Positions 41,415 through 50,469 of a DNA stretch of 64,000 nucleotides are shown here, one piece after another. A model generated the notes under the pieces. That model was not told where the DNA came from, ran no database searches, and saw only the letters and a program-made list of their open reading frames with translations. The position numbers and the translations under genes were made by a program. Location of the stretch: contig NZ_JACHLE010000001.1 in assembly GCF_014204415.1 (NCBI RefSeq), positions 1,426,001-1,490,000 of the forward strand. Reading direction: 5' to 3'. This stretch comes from Chryseobacterium defluvii (GTDB taxonomy: Bacteria > Bacteroidota > Bacteroidia > Flavobacteriales > Weeksellaceae). The first letter of the stretch is position 1, and each line of letters begins with the position of its first letter.

Positions 41415-41534
41415 TGAATGTTTAAATGAATATCGGTAATAATAAAAGCAATGAAGAATCGAGTATTCTAAAATTTATTCAGCATTGATTGAAATTTATT
41501 CACATTTGAATGATAAATCCAATCCCTAATTGTA

Positions 41535-41542
41535 TATATTTG
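41535..41542 (+). promoter_or_regulatory. Candidate -7 element for the small secreted peptide gene
   Basis: TATATTTG matches TAnnTTTG and lies 27 bases before the ATG at 41570. Confidence 0.5.
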
Positions 41543-41569
41543 TAATACAAACAAATAAAAAATTACACA

Positions 41570-41782
41570 ATGAAAAAATTATTCATTATCGGTGCTGTAA
41601 CTATTGGAACTATTGTGAGTGCTTTTCCTTTCAGAAGTTCTTGTGGTCTTGTTCTTCAAATCAGTGATAGTTTTGCTGCTAATGCTACATCAGAAACCTT
41701 GATTAGTACTTTAAAACAACTCAATTTTAATGCTTGCGGAACATTTCCGTCTGGTATTACTATTTACACTTCTCCAAAATAG
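41570..41782 (+). CDS. Small secreted peptide, unknown function
   Basis: 70 residues. MKKLFIIGAVTIGTIVSAFP is a plausible signal peptide; the mature part of about 50 residues is uncharged-rich with two Cys (SSCGLVLQ and NACGTFPSG) that could form a disulfide. No family recognised. It has a good -7 promoter element and is followed 68 bases later by a GLPGLI-family gene, so they may be expressed together. Confidence 0.6.
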   Translation: MKKLFIIGAVTIGTIVSAFPFRSSCGLVLQISDSFAANATSETLISTLKQLNFNACGTFPSGITIYTSPK

Positions 41783-41850
41783 AGAATTTATAAAGGCTAA
41801 CCTATCGTAGCTATTTTGAGATTCAATCAAAATAGCTATTTCTAAACATT

Positions 41851-42657
41851 ATGAAAAAAAGAATTTTATTTTTGATCCTCACCCTTTTTATTCCCTTAGC
41901 AAAAGCTCAAAAAAGCTTTTATTCAGAATATGAGGCAGGATATACTTTAGATTATAAGAGTATGAAGCGTCCCAATGCGAAGAGTGAACTTACTACCTTC
42001 ATCCTGCTAATGAATGATAAAGAATCTTATTTTAAAAGTATGAATGTTCATGTAAAGGATTCTTTGATATTTTATAAAAAAATTAAAAACACAGAAGGTC
42101 CTAATATAGATGTAAACACTCTTTTTAAATACTCAAGTGAATATCCAGAAAATATTGGAACTACCGCCGGAAAAATATATGTTACTACTCCTATTTCCAC
42201 CGCCTATGTTTCGTATGATGAACCCAACAATATAGAGTGGAAATTGATTAACGAATTCAAAACCATTGGAAATGCAAGGTGCCAAAAAGCCGTTACTACC
42301 AAATACGGAAGAAACTGGATTGCTTATTTCAATCCTAAAATCCCGTTAAATTTCGGGCCTTATAAGTTCAATAAACTTCCGGGCCTTATTGTGGAACTGT
42401 ATGATGATAAAGATGACTTTCATTACAAATTGTACAGCTTCAAAAAACGAAAAGGGACTTGCCAGTTTGCCAATTCTTACAAAAATGTAAAGCCTGCAAA
42501 AAAAGAAAAAGTCTATCAATGGAGGAAAAATTATTACCTAGAGATTGATTTTTCGGAAGTTTTGGAAAATGCAGATCCGGAAACCATAAGACGGCTCAAT
42601 AGAAATAGCAGGAAATCATATGAGCTATATAATCCTATTGAGCTTAAGCCCAATTAA
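41851..42657 (+). CDS. GLPGLI-family secreted protein
   Basis: 268 residues with a signal peptide (RILFLILTLFIPLAKAQ). The family signature appears as FNKLPGLIVELYDD (about 172-185), where the canonical GLPGLI is partly changed to KLPGLI. The N-terminal half has the usual YSMEYxxxx-type strand pattern (YSEYEAGYTLDYKSMK). GLPGLI proteins are restricted to Bacteroidota and have no known function, though they are predicted to lie in the periplasm. A terminator follows. Confidence 0.82.
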   Translation: MKKRILFLILTLFIPLAKAQKSFYSEYEAGYTLDYKSMKRPNAKSELTTFILLMNDKESYFKSMNVHVKDSLIFYKKIKNTEGPNIDVNTLFKYSSEYPENIGTTAGKIYVTTPISTAYVSYDEPNNIEWKLINEFKTIGNARCQKAVTTKYGRNWIAYFNPKIPLNFGPYKFNKLPGLIVELYDDKDDFHYKLYSFKKRKGTCQFANSYKNVKPAKKEKVYQWRKNYYLEIDFSEVLENADPETIRRLNRNSRKSYELYNPIELKPN

Positions 42658-42690
42658 TTTCATCTACAATATTTTTATAAATCATCATAG

Positions 42691-42717
42691 AACTCCTACA
42701 AAATTGTGGGAGTTTTT
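42691..42717 (+). terminator. Terminator after the GLPGLI gene
   Basis: AACTCCTACA (42691-42700) pairs with TGTGGGAGTT (42705-42714, one G-T pair), followed by TTT. Confidence 0.8.
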
Positions 42718-42882
42718 CGTTCTTTATTTTTCCTCAGATACAAAAAAACCAGATAAAATCCATAATTCTATTTGATAAAAAAGCATTCATTTTCATGAAT
42801 GCTTAACTGTATTCCTCTAAAGCCACGGCAGTGAGCCTATTTCAGGTTTTGATCAGAAGATGGCAGAAAGTATAGTTGATAA

Positions 42883-43626
42883 TTAATGCTGAAATTCTAT
42901 GGACCATCCTGTCAGTGTACCCGTATCCTGCGCAGCATCATCCACTACCTTCAATGTCCAGTTCCCGTTGATATTCTGCCCGTTGAACGTACTGAACGGC
43001 ACTTCCGGCAGGAAGCTTCCCGTAAAAGGGGCCGCTCCTGATAAAATTGACATTCCCGCCACCGGCTTAAAGCAGGTATTCGTATAATTGTTCCCGTCAT
43101 CCCCGTTATCGTCTGATAAAGTGATGAACGTAGTTCCGTCCGGGGCAATAAGGGTGATATCCAGATCTGCATCGTAAGTATGGGTAATATTCAGACAAAC
43201 CTGAGAAATTTTGGGATAATCCGTCAAAGAAAGGGTTTTAGGAATACCGGTTACATTAATGGCATGGCTAATTCCGGTAGCATTATTATTTGGAATGGCC
43301 AGCGAAAGCGTTCCTGAAGAAAATGATGATGTGGTGGCAGCACTCTTTAATGTGGTGCTTACTTCTACCCAACGCGGAACGGCCGACGTACCGGTATTGA
43401 TCCAGATAAGCCTGCTTGAAGAGTTTATCACCATAAGACCCGTGGCAGGGTTTGAAATGGCGTTAATCTGTGCAGTCGTTAAAAGGGGAATTAAAACTCC
43501 TTTATTATTCAGAGGTGCCTTCACATCCAATACAGCGGACGGATCAGGCGTTGCGGTTTGTATTCCGACTTGTCCATTATAAAGACAACAATACAACATA
43601 CAGGAAATAAATGTTTTTCTTTTCAT
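42883..43626 (-). CDS. Secreted P-domain (proprotein convertase-like) protein
   Basis: 247 residues from the MKRKTF start (an ATG two codons earlier also exists). After a short signal-like start comes VGIQTATPDPSAVLDV and a GVLIPLLTT segment shared with the protein at 44378. The C-terminal 130 residues form a P/Homo B domain: the strand VCLNITHTYDADLDITLIAP, a polar DDNGDDGNN loop, and the end NINGNWTLKVVDDA with GTLTGWSIEF. P-domains usually accompany subtilases or T9SS cargo; here no protease is attached. It probably acts as a surface or extracellular binding protein. Confidence 0.8.
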   Translation of the reverse strand: MKRKTFISCMLYCCLYNGQVGIQTATPDPSAVLDVKAPLNNKGVLIPLLTTAQINAISNPATGLMVINSSSRLIWINTGTSAVPRWVEVSTTLKSAATTSSFSSGTLSLAIPNNNATGISHAINVTGIPKTLSLTDYPKISQVCLNITHTYDADLDITLIAPDGTTFITLSDDNGDDGNNYTNTCFKPVAGMSILSGAAPFTGSFLPEVPFSTFNGQNINGNWTLKVVDDAAQDTGTLTGWSIEFQH

Positions 43627-43739
43627 GGTCATTATTGTTTTTTTACTAATATATGACCTTTCTGACTAAAAGTTTATTAACATAAAAAAATACATACCCC
43701 AAGTAGGGATTGACACTCAACTACTTACGTGATATTTAC

Positions 43740-44180
43740 CTACCAAATCTCCTTTATAATCTGATGTGTACTATTAACAGAAAATGTTTGCCCAGGCTTC
43801 ATTCCCATCATTGCTTTTGCTAATGGGGCTTCCCCTGAAATAGTCATAATATGATTGCTATCCCATACGATTTCTCCCACAGAAGCTGAGATATAAAACA
43901 AACCTTTATCCGTTTTGATGAGTGCTCCGTTTTGAACTTTAGTGCATGGTTCGGAGGATAACTTCTGCATCAGCGACTGCTGGTGTAAGATTTCGTTAAG
44001 TTGCCGCTGAAGATTATTGATCTCCTGCTGAAGCATTTCCCGGCCTGTTTCGTATTTATCTCCCATTGAGCTTTTTGTATCATTGTTGGAAGCACGGGTT
44101 TCGGCAATAAGGTGTTCAAGGTTTTGAACCTTTTCAAGGATTTTGGTTCTGACCGTAGCCAGGACTTCAGCTTTATTCAT
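43740..44180 (-). CDS. GreA/GreB-like transcription factor
   Basis: 146 residues. The N-terminal half is a helical coiled coil (ILEKVQNLEHLIAETRASNN then EMLQQEINNLQRQLNEILHQ), and the C-terminal half an FKBP-like domain (ISGEAPLAKAMMGMKPGQTF). This matches Gre-family elongation factors, which insert a coiled coil into the RNA polymerase channel. The acidic tip residues needed for RNA cleavage in GreA are not clearly present (tip near NNDTKSSMGDKYE has D and E), so it may modulate polymerase rather than rescue it. In many flavobacterial genomes this gene is misnamed 3-oxoacyl-ACP synthase. Confidence 0.78.
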   Translation of the reverse strand: MNKAEVLATVRTKILEKVQNLEHLIAETRASNNDTKSSMGDKYETGREMLQQEINNLQRQLNEILHQQSLMQKLSSEPCTKVQNGALIKTDKGLFYISASVGEIVWDSNHIMTISGEAPLAKAMMGMKPGQTFSVNSTHQIIKEIW

Positions 44181-44377
44181 TGTTTAATTTAATCACAACA
44201 AAAGTACATTAAACCTGATAAAAATGTACCCTCCCTTTAAGTGTTTATTTTAATCAGAGAAGCTCATTTAACATAATATTGAACATTTATTAATTTTTAT
44301 TCATATTTTTTAATAATTTAATAACAAAATATCAAAATACTTATATTTACATCTTAATTTTTCAAAAAAAAACAGTC

Positions 44378-46213
44378 ATGAGAAAAAAATTAATGATTTT
44401 TGTGTTTGCCTGTATGTACGGCCTGGCTTTATCGCAGGTCGGTATCAATACGCAGACCCCGCATCCATCGTCGGTACTGGATGTAAATTCTGATACCAAA
44501 GGGGTCCTTGTCCCCAGGCTTACTACCACTGCAGTGAACGATCTTTCTGCTACAGCAAGTGAAGGATTGATCGTTTTCGACAAGGAAAAGAAGACCTTTA
44601 TGGGTTGGGACGGTTCTAAATGGCAAAATTTAGGATATGAAGAAAATAATACAGCTCCCAATGCCAGTAACGTGAATGTTACCGGAAATTACCATCCGGG
44701 GGAAACTTTAACGGCCAATTATTCTTATGCAGATGCTCAGGGAAATCCTGATGATACCAGCACATTTATCTGGAAAAAAGCCGATAACGGATCAGGAGCC
44801 AATGCAGCGGATATTCCGTCTGCCAATGCGCTAAACTATCTTTTAACGTCTGCAGAACTGGGTAAATATATCCAGTTTTGTGTAACTCCCGGTTCTTCTG
44901 TAGGTGCGTCTCCGGGAATTCAAAAATGTTCATCATGGTCGGGACCTGTAGCAGCAGTTGCTAATCAGGCTCCTACCGCTTCTGCGGTAAGTATTACCGG
45001 AACTAATACGCAAGGACAGACGCTTACCGGGAATTATACTTATAATGATACTGAAGGAGATGTACAGGGATCTTCCACTTTCCGATGGACAAGATCTGAT
45101 GATGCATCCGGGCTAAATGAGGCTACAATTTCCGGAGCCAGTGCTTCCGGATATACCCTGACGGCAGCAGACATTAACAAGTATATTAAGTTCTATGTAA
45201 CCCCAATAGCTTCCACAGGGACAACTACAGGTACAGAAACAGGCTCCGGCTTTGTAGGGCCAATCGCCTCTCTGCCGCAAACAAGTGTACAGTTTGTATC
45301 ATCTTCTTCATCAGTATCTGAAGGTGTAGGCACTACTTCGGTTGTCTTGTCTATCACCAATCCAAGTGCTGCCACGGCAACTTCGGTAGATGTGTATATT
45401 TCAGGAGGAACAGGCAGTACAGCTGATATTAACAATTATACGACCCAAACAGTAACCTTCCCGGCCGGATCATCCGCCAACCAAACGGTAACGATTACCG
45501 TAACGGATGATTCTACAATAGAAAGTGATGAAACCATTATATTCGGATTGCAGAATGTAACAGGCGGAAATAACAACAGTGCTGATATTTCCGGAAATAC
45601 TTCACATACCCTGACTATTACCAATAATGATGTTATAACACCTATTGCTTTAGGAACCTGGGATACTACCGGTTTGCCTGGTGGAACGGGAAATTTTGGA
45701 CCAAGTCCATGGACAGGGACTCCGGGTACAGGTGTAAGTACAGCCAGAGTTATCAGAGAAGCAGGTGCGACTCAAACAGGTTCGGGTTCTGCCAATTCAT
45801 GGGGTTCTGACGGGTTGAATGCAACTTCTCAATCAGCTGCTGAAACGGCTAATGATGCCTGGACATTTGAGTTTGTCCCTCAATCAGGAAAAAGTTTATC
45901 CCTATCCTCTATTGAGGGGTACAGCTTCAGAAAATCAGGAAGCGGGCCTAAAAACGGACAGTATCAGTATAAGATAGGAGCCGGTACCTGGACAGATATA
46001 CCTGGAGCTACAATTACCGGCATATCGGGAGGTACCACCATAGTAGTAGCTCAAACAGCGATTGATTTGTCGGGTATTTCTGCATTGCAGAATGTCACTG
46101 CAGACACCACTATATCCATAAGATTGGTATTATGGGGGGCTACTGCCTCTACAGGTACTGCTAATATGGGATATCAAAACCAACCAATTATTATTAAGGG
46201 AATATCCCAGTAA
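44378..46213 (+). CDS. Large secreted Calx-beta repeat protein
   Basis: 611 residues. A signal peptide (MIFVFACMYGLALSQ) is followed by a module shared with the 42883 gene (VGINTQTPHPSSVLDV and GVLVPRLTTT). Two tandem repeats of about 95 residues (about 90-190 and 196-300) share the pattern GETLTANYSYADAQG / GQTLTGNYTYNDTEG with an aromatic FIWKK/FRWTR strand. A Calx-beta domain follows (about 305-415, VSEGVGTTSVVLSI then DDSTIESDETIIFGL), then a C-terminal beta-rich domain. No T9SS sorting signal is visible at the end. Probably a surface adhesin or shell protein; function unknown. Confidence 0.8.
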   Translation: MRKKLMIFVFACMYGLALSQVGINTQTPHPSSVLDVNSDTKGVLVPRLTTTAVNDLSATASEGLIVFDKEKKTFMGWDGSKWQNLGYEENNTAPNASNVNVTGNYHPGETLTANYSYADAQGNPDDTSTFIWKKADNGSGANAADIPSANALNYLLTSAELGKYIQFCVTPGSSVGASPGIQKCSSWSGPVAAVANQAPTASAVSITGTNTQGQTLTGNYTYNDTEGDVQGSSTFRWTRSDDASGLNEATISGASASGYTLTAADINKYIKFYVTPIASTGTTTGTETGSGFVGPIASLPQTSVQFVSSSSSVSEGVGTTSVVLSITNPSAATATSVDVYISGGTGSTADINNYTTQTVTFPAGSSANQTVTITVTDDSTIESDETIIFGLQNVTGGNNNSADISGNTSHTLTITNNDVITPIALGTWDTTGLPGGTGNFGPSPWTGTPGTGVSTARVIREAGATQTGSGSANSWGSDGLNATSQSAAETANDAWTFEFVPQSGKSLSLSSIEGYSFRKSGSGPKNGQYQYKIGAGTWTDIPGATITGISGGTTIVVAQTAIDLSGISALQNVTADTTISIRLVLWGATASTGTANMGYQNQPIIIKGISQ

Positions 46214-46238
46214 TAATTAAAATCAACTATAAAAAAAC

Positions 46239-46266
46239 AGGCTGTCTTTTCAGACAGCCTATTTTA
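46239..46266. terminator. Bidirectional terminator
   Basis: AGGCTGTC (46239-46246) and GACAGCCT (46253-46260) form an 8-bp stem with A and T runs on the two sides, between convergent genes. Confidence 0.88.
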
Positions 46267-46284
46267 TATTGACCAATGCTTTAT

Positions 46285-47634
46285 TTATTTCTCAAAAACC
46301 GCATAATCAGAAACTTTAAAGCTGAAATCTTTTCCGTTATTAAAGTCTCTTTTTGTACCGTCAAATATATTTTTAAACGCTCCTGATAACTGCTCATCCT
46401 GAATGCTGAAATTCACAGGCTCTTTTGACATGTTCAATACGACCAGTACCTCATCTTTTCCATTTTTTCTTACATAGGCCAGGATCTTATCGTTGGCTGT
46501 TGTATTAAGCAGATATGTAGTAACACTGGGATCTCCTCCCCGCAAAGCAGGATTTGAAGATTTTAAATTCAGTAATGTCTTATAGAAAGCTGCCATCTGG
46601 TAAGTATTGGTCCATTTAATGACATCTTTCTCAAAGAATTCCAGTCTTTTCATATTAGGAAGCTCCTGTCCTGAATAGAGTAAAGGAACACCGTTCCATG
46701 TGGTAGAAAATACAGCCATTGGTTTTGTAATTGATCCGTATTTTTCATATTCTGTCCCATTCCAGGAATTTTCATCATGATTGGTAGTAAACCAGGCTCT
46801 CATGGAAGCATCTCCTATACCTGAATATTTCGTCAAAAGGTCTTTTAGGTCCTGCAACGGAAGGTTTTTCTTATAATAATCCTCAGATTTGTGCATCCAG
46901 CTCCAGGAATAGCTTGCATCGAACACTTTTCCGTATTCGGGTGTTTCCAGCTCATCAAATTCTCCCAGCCAGAAAAGGGGCTTTACGGTTTCCACTTCAG
47001 GACGGGCCTGCTCCCAGAAATCCACTTCAACCCAAGAAGCGAGATCACATCTAAAGCCATCGATATTCGTTTCTTTCACCCAGAATTTCATAGCATCAAT
47101 CATGGCTTTACGCATTTCCGGGTTTTTATAATCAAGTTCAATAATATCATCCATACCGGAAGCAATGTGGAATTTCCCGTCCGGGTCCTTTAAATAGAAT
47201 TCCGGGTGGGTCTTCGTCCAGATATGATCCCAGCCGGTATGGTTCGCGACCCAGTCGATAATTACCTTGAATCCCAATCTGTGAGCTTCATTCACCATAT
47301 GTTTGAAATCATCCATAGTTCCGAATTCCGGGTTGATGGAGGTATAATCTGCCGCTGCATAAGGACTTCCAAGGCTTCCTTTCTTGTTCTGTTGAGCAAT
47401 CGGGGTAATGGGCATAAACCACAAGGTCTTTACTCCCATAGATTTCAGGCGAGGCATTTCTTTTTCAAATGCTTTAAAAGTTCCTTCTTTTGTATATTGT
47501 CTTACGTTTACTTCATAGATATTTGTAGTATGCTTCCATTCTTTCGGCAAATCCATAGTCTTCTTATTTGTATTTTGAGTGGCACAGGAAATAATTCCCA
47601 AACCAATTACTGCGAGTAGAATTAATTTTCTCAT
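46285..47634 (-). CDS. GH13 alpha-amylase-family lipoprotein
   Basis: 449 residues with a lipobox ending LGIISC (Cys17), so it is lipid-anchored. The barrel contains the GH13 regions VIIDWVANHTGWD, GFRCDLASWVEV (nucleophile Asp), LFWLGEFDE (acid/base Glu) and FTTNHDENSW (third Asp). A C-terminal beta-sandwich follows (ILAYVRKNGKDEVLVVLNMS). Such enzymes cleave or transfer alpha-glucans; whether this one is an amylase or another GH13 subfamily is not clear. It may use starch or glycogen-like chains at the outer membrane. The gene stands alone. Confidence 0.92.
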   Translation of the reverse strand: MRKLILLAVIGLGIISCATQNTNKKTMDLPKEWKHTTNIYEVNVRQYTKEGTFKAFEKEMPRLKSMGVKTLWFMPITPIAQQNKKGSLGSPYAAADYTSINPEFGTMDDFKHMVNEAHRLGFKVIIDWVANHTGWDHIWTKTHPEFYLKDPDGKFHIASGMDDIIELDYKNPEMRKAMIDAMKFWVKETNIDGFRCDLASWVEVDFWEQARPEVETVKPLFWLGEFDELETPEYGKVFDASYSWSWMHKSEDYYKKNLPLQDLKDLLTKYSGIGDASMRAWFTTNHDENSWNGTEYEKYGSITKPMAVFSTTWNGVPLLYSGQELPNMKRLEFFEKDVIKWTNTYQMAAFYKTLLNLKSSNPALRGGDPSVTTYLLNTTANDKILAYVRKNGKDEVLVVLNMSKEPVNFSIQDEQLSGAFKNIFDGTKRDFNNGKDFSFKVSDYAVFEK

Positions 47635-47688
47635 TAATTAAATTTTAGCAAAAGTAAGGATTGTTTTTAAAACGAAAAGATGGAAAGG

Positions 47689-47901
47689 TAAAATCGCGGA
47701 ATCGTAAAATTGTAAAATCGCATAATTGCAAAACTGTAAAATTGTGAAAAAGAGAAACAACTATTGGGAAAGGTTGGATTTGTGGTTTTAAAATTTTGTG
47801 ATTCTGTCTTTAGGTAAAATTGCGAAACTGTAAAATCGTAAAACTGTAAAACAGCTAAAGTAAAAAGTTTGAATTTACGATTTTACAGTTTTGCCTTTTT
47901 A
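47689..47901. repeat. 8-nt tandem repeat arrays, direct and inverted, between genes
   Basis: 47689-47744 is seven 8-nt units (TAAAATCG, CGGAATCG, TAAAATTG, TAAAATCG, CATAATTG, CAAAACTG, TAAAATTG). 47815-47854 holds five more (TAAAATTG, CGAAACTG, TAAAATCG, TAAAACTG, TAAAACAG). 47874-47901 carries the same units inverted, which would fold back on the second array. These occupy most of the 326-bp gap between the amylase and the pRiA4b-like gene; no gene lies there. Confidence 0.9.
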
Positions 47902-47960
47902 CAAAAATATGAGCATAAAAAAGCCCCGGATAAAAAAAACAGGGCGCTATATTTTAAATA

Positions 47961-48560
47961 CTATCTTTCGTCATCGTTGTCATCCTCTTCATCAAAGATA
48001 TCATCGTTGTAGTCTTCTTCCTCTTCGTCATCAAAACTCTCATCATCTTCGTCTGCGAAATTATTGCTGCCTCCAAAATCCTCTTCAAAACTAAAATCAT
48101 CCTCCATCAAAGGCATCACTGATCTCTTTTTTGATCCGCCTGCACTTCCGTTTTTACCGGGAGCTTTCAGAGGCACATTTCCAAATCTGTAAACTGTAAT
48201 CGGGTAGTTAACCCCTTTTGTTTCTTCAATGATCTCCACGAGCTCACAAAAGAACTCCCAAAGGTCAAGAAGACCATACTGGAACTGGGCTTTATCTCCT
48301 ATACCTGCAAATGCCTCATCTATATAAACATCCGACATGATCTCGCCGTCTCCGTCATCACTCATATCTTCCAAAGGAACACTCTTTACTATCGTCCCGT
48401 CATCTTCAAGTAAATTAAAAGTAGAAAGTTCATCTCCCTGAAGGCTGAACGCACTTTTAATTCCCAAATGTAAGTTCCATAGTGTCTGTTTTCCTTTAAT
48501 TTCGATATCGCGGAAAATATCTTCTTTTGCATCTAATATTACACGGATCTTGTAAACCAT
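47961..48560 (-). CDS. pRiA4b ORF-3-like / IS1096 TnpR-type passenger protein
   Basis: 199 residues. The first 135 residues match the plasmid pRiA4b ORF-3 fold: VYKIRVILDAKEDIFRDIEI, then TLWNLHLGIKSAF, and LLDLWEFFCELVEI. The C-terminal 50 residues are extremely acidic (a run of Asp/Glu with EDDNDDER at the end) after a basic GKNGSAGGSKKRS linker. Family members occur on mobile elements and chromosomes, with unknown function. No transposase is adjacent, so it is probably a chromosomal housekeeping version. Confidence 0.75.
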   Translation of the reverse strand: MVYKIRVILDAKEDIFRDIEIKGKQTLWNLHLGIKSAFSLQGDELSTFNLLEDDGTIVKSVPLEDMSDDGDGEIMSDVYIDEAFAGIGDKAQFQYGLLDLWEFFCELVEIIEETKGVNYPITVYRFGNVPLKAPGKNGSAGGSKKRSVMPLMEDDFSFEEDFGGSNNFADEDDESFDDEEEEDYNDDIFDEEDDNDDER

Positions 48561-48690
48561 ACCAGTTTTATATTTTCTTTTTGCCTTTTATTATGATAAA
48601 TTTCTGTTGCAAATATATAATAAATGATAGGTCACAAAAAAATATTTCAGAATTTTTTAAAATATTTTTTTTTCTTACATTTTGCCGGAG

Positions 48691-49722
48691 TTATTTACTT
48701 TTTTCAAGAACAAAACTGAACTTTGTTCCTTCCAGATATACGCTTTCTACCGTAATATTTTCATTATGAGCTTCAAGGATATGTTTTACGATAGCCAATC
48801 CTAACCCGGAACCTCCTTCACGCCTGCTTCTGCTGGTTTCCACACGGTAAAACCGTTCAAAGATCCTGGGCAGTATTTCCGGTTTTATTCCCATTCCGTT
48901 ATCTATAATCTCAATCAGGACTTTATTTTTCAGAACACTCGTCTTTACCACTACTTTTGCCTCCTGTCTGTTGGCATAATGAATCGCATTCGAAATTAAA
49001 TTAATAAAAACCTGTGAGATCTTTTGCTTATCTGCATCTACAAATATCTGGGGATGCAAGGTCTGGATCTGTAATGTGGCATTGTTCTTCTCTGCTTCCA
49101 GGTCCAGCAGATCAAAGACTTCTTTTATTAAAAGGTTGACATCAAACCTTGAAATGGTAAGATTAATCTCTCCTGCTTCCAGCCGGTTGATCATATCCAG
49201 ATCTGTAACGATCGCGATGAGCCTTTCCACAGAAATACCGATCCTTTCCAGATATTTATCCCTGATCATAAGGTTTTCAACACCTCCTTCCCTGAGGGTT
49301 TCCACATATCCCTGAATGGAAAACAAGGGTGTTTTAAGCTCATGGGATACATTCCCGATATATTCTTTACGGTAGCCTTCCATTTCCTTCATCATATCGA
49401 TCTGGGAAACCTTCTGCTGGTTGAGGTCTGAGAATCTTTCGCCCAGTTCTTTAATTGTGATATTTTCATCATGATCATGAACGATTTCCTGGGGCAAAAT
49501 CTCAGAAATATTACGCACCTGTTTTTTACCGTAATAGTTGAAAAGCAGTTCTAGTACCACATAATTAATGATAAAAATAAGGATAATGCATATGAAAAGC
49601 CCTATTTTAAAGAATGGAGTCTGGTAATATACATCCTTCAGCGAATCAAAAATGATCACCAGAAGGAACATCACCAGTGTCAGAAGACATGCAGCGACGA
49701 GGGTAAGCCTGTAAAATTTCAA
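48691..49722 (-). CDS. Sensor histidine kinase (PhoR-like)
   Basis: 343 residues. Two N-terminal membrane helices (LVAACLLTLVMFLLVIIF, about 8-25, and IGLFICIILIFIINYVVLEL, about 40-59) are followed directly by the dimerisation domain with His127 in GNVSHELKTPLFSI. The ATPase domain has DNGMGIKPEIL (G1) and GGSGLGLAIVKHI (G2). There is only a short periplasmic loop and no PAS domain, so sensing is probably through a partner or the membrane. The cognate response regulator is encoded 50 bases upstream on the same strand. PhoR likeness comes from domain layout and pairing. Confidence 0.9.
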   Translation of the reverse strand: MKFYRLTLVAACLLTLVMFLLVIIFDSLKDVYYQTPFFKIGLFICIILIFIINYVVLELLFNYYGKKQVRNISEILPQEIVHDHDENITIKELGERFSDLNQQKVSQIDMMKEMEGYRKEYIGNVSHELKTPLFSIQGYVETLREGGVENLMIRDKYLERIGISVERLIAIVTDLDMINRLEAGEINLTISRFDVNLLIKEVFDLLDLEAEKNNATLQIQTLHPQIFVDADKQKISQVFINLISNAIHYANRQEAKVVVKTSVLKNKVLIEIIDNGMGIKPEILPRIFERFYRVETSRSRREGGSGLGLAIVKHILEAHNENITVESVYLEGTKFSFVLEKSK

Positions 49723-49772
49723 TTTTACAACGTTTTTATGGTTGGATGATAAAGGTAAGACTTTTTAAACTG

Positions 49773-50450
49773 TTAAACGATAAGCTTGTAGCCGATTCCT
49801 TTTAAGGTCTGGATGGTATTGATCCCCAGCTTTTCTCTTAGCCTTCTGATGTGGACATCTATGGTTCTCTCTCCTACGATCACGTCATTCCCCCATACTT
49901 TTTCCAGGATCTCTTCTCTTTTGAAAACTTTTTCCGTATTGGAAGCCAAAAGATAAAGCAGGTCGAATTCTTTTTTAGGAAGTAAAAACTGCTGCCCGCT
50001 CTTGGATACCCTGAAGTTATCCTTATCAATGACCAGATCACCTATCTCAATAAGCTTGGCATGGTCTGAAACCTGAGAAGTAAGCTGTAATAATGCGTTT
50101 ACCTTGGAAATAAGAATCTTTGGCTTGATGAGTTTTACCACATAATCATTGGCTCCTGCCTGAAAACCTGCTAACTGCGAGAACTCTTCACTCCTTGCGG
50201 AAAGGAAAACAATAAGGGTTTTCTGAAGTTCTTTTACTCTGCGAAGTTCCTGGCAGGTTTCAATGCCGTCCTTTTCCGGCATCATTACATCCAGTAAGAT
50301 AAGATCGGGAATAATTTCTTTGGCTTTTTCTATTCCTTCGTTACCGTTTGTAGCGGTATAAATATCATAGCCTTCTTTTTCTAAATTGTAAGACAGAATC
50401 TCTAAAATATCCAGTTCGTCGTCTATTAAGAGTATTTTCTTTTGGTTCAT
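49773..50450 (-). CDS. OmpR/PhoB-family response regulator
   Basis: 225 residues. The receiver domain has Asp9-Asp11 acidic residues in LLIDDELD, the phosphorylated Asp54 in LILLDVMMPEKDG and the Lys in VKLIKPKI. The C-terminal winged helix reads LPKKEFDLLYLLASNTEKVF, VWGNDVIVGERTIDVHIRRL and LREKLG, typical of PhoB. It would control the kinase operon itself and possibly the TonB receptor gene that starts 198 bp away in the opposite direction. Confidence 0.92.
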   Translation of the reverse strand: MNQKKILLIDDELDILEILSYNLEKEGYDIYTATNGNEGIEKAKEIIPDLILLDVMMPEKDGIETCQELRRVKELQKTLIVFLSARSEEFSQLAGFQAGANDYVVKLIKPKILISKVNALLQLTSQVSDHAKLIEIGDLVIDKDNFRVSKSGQQFLLPKKEFDLLYLLASNTEKVFKREEILEKVWGNDVIVGERTIDVHIRRLREKLGINTIQTLKGIGYKLIV

Positions 50451-50469
50451 TTTTAATTTTTACTGAGTC

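Noticed and set aside
47689..47901. CRISPR array
   Set aside because: Units are only 8 nt, contiguous, without spacers, and no cas genes are nearby.
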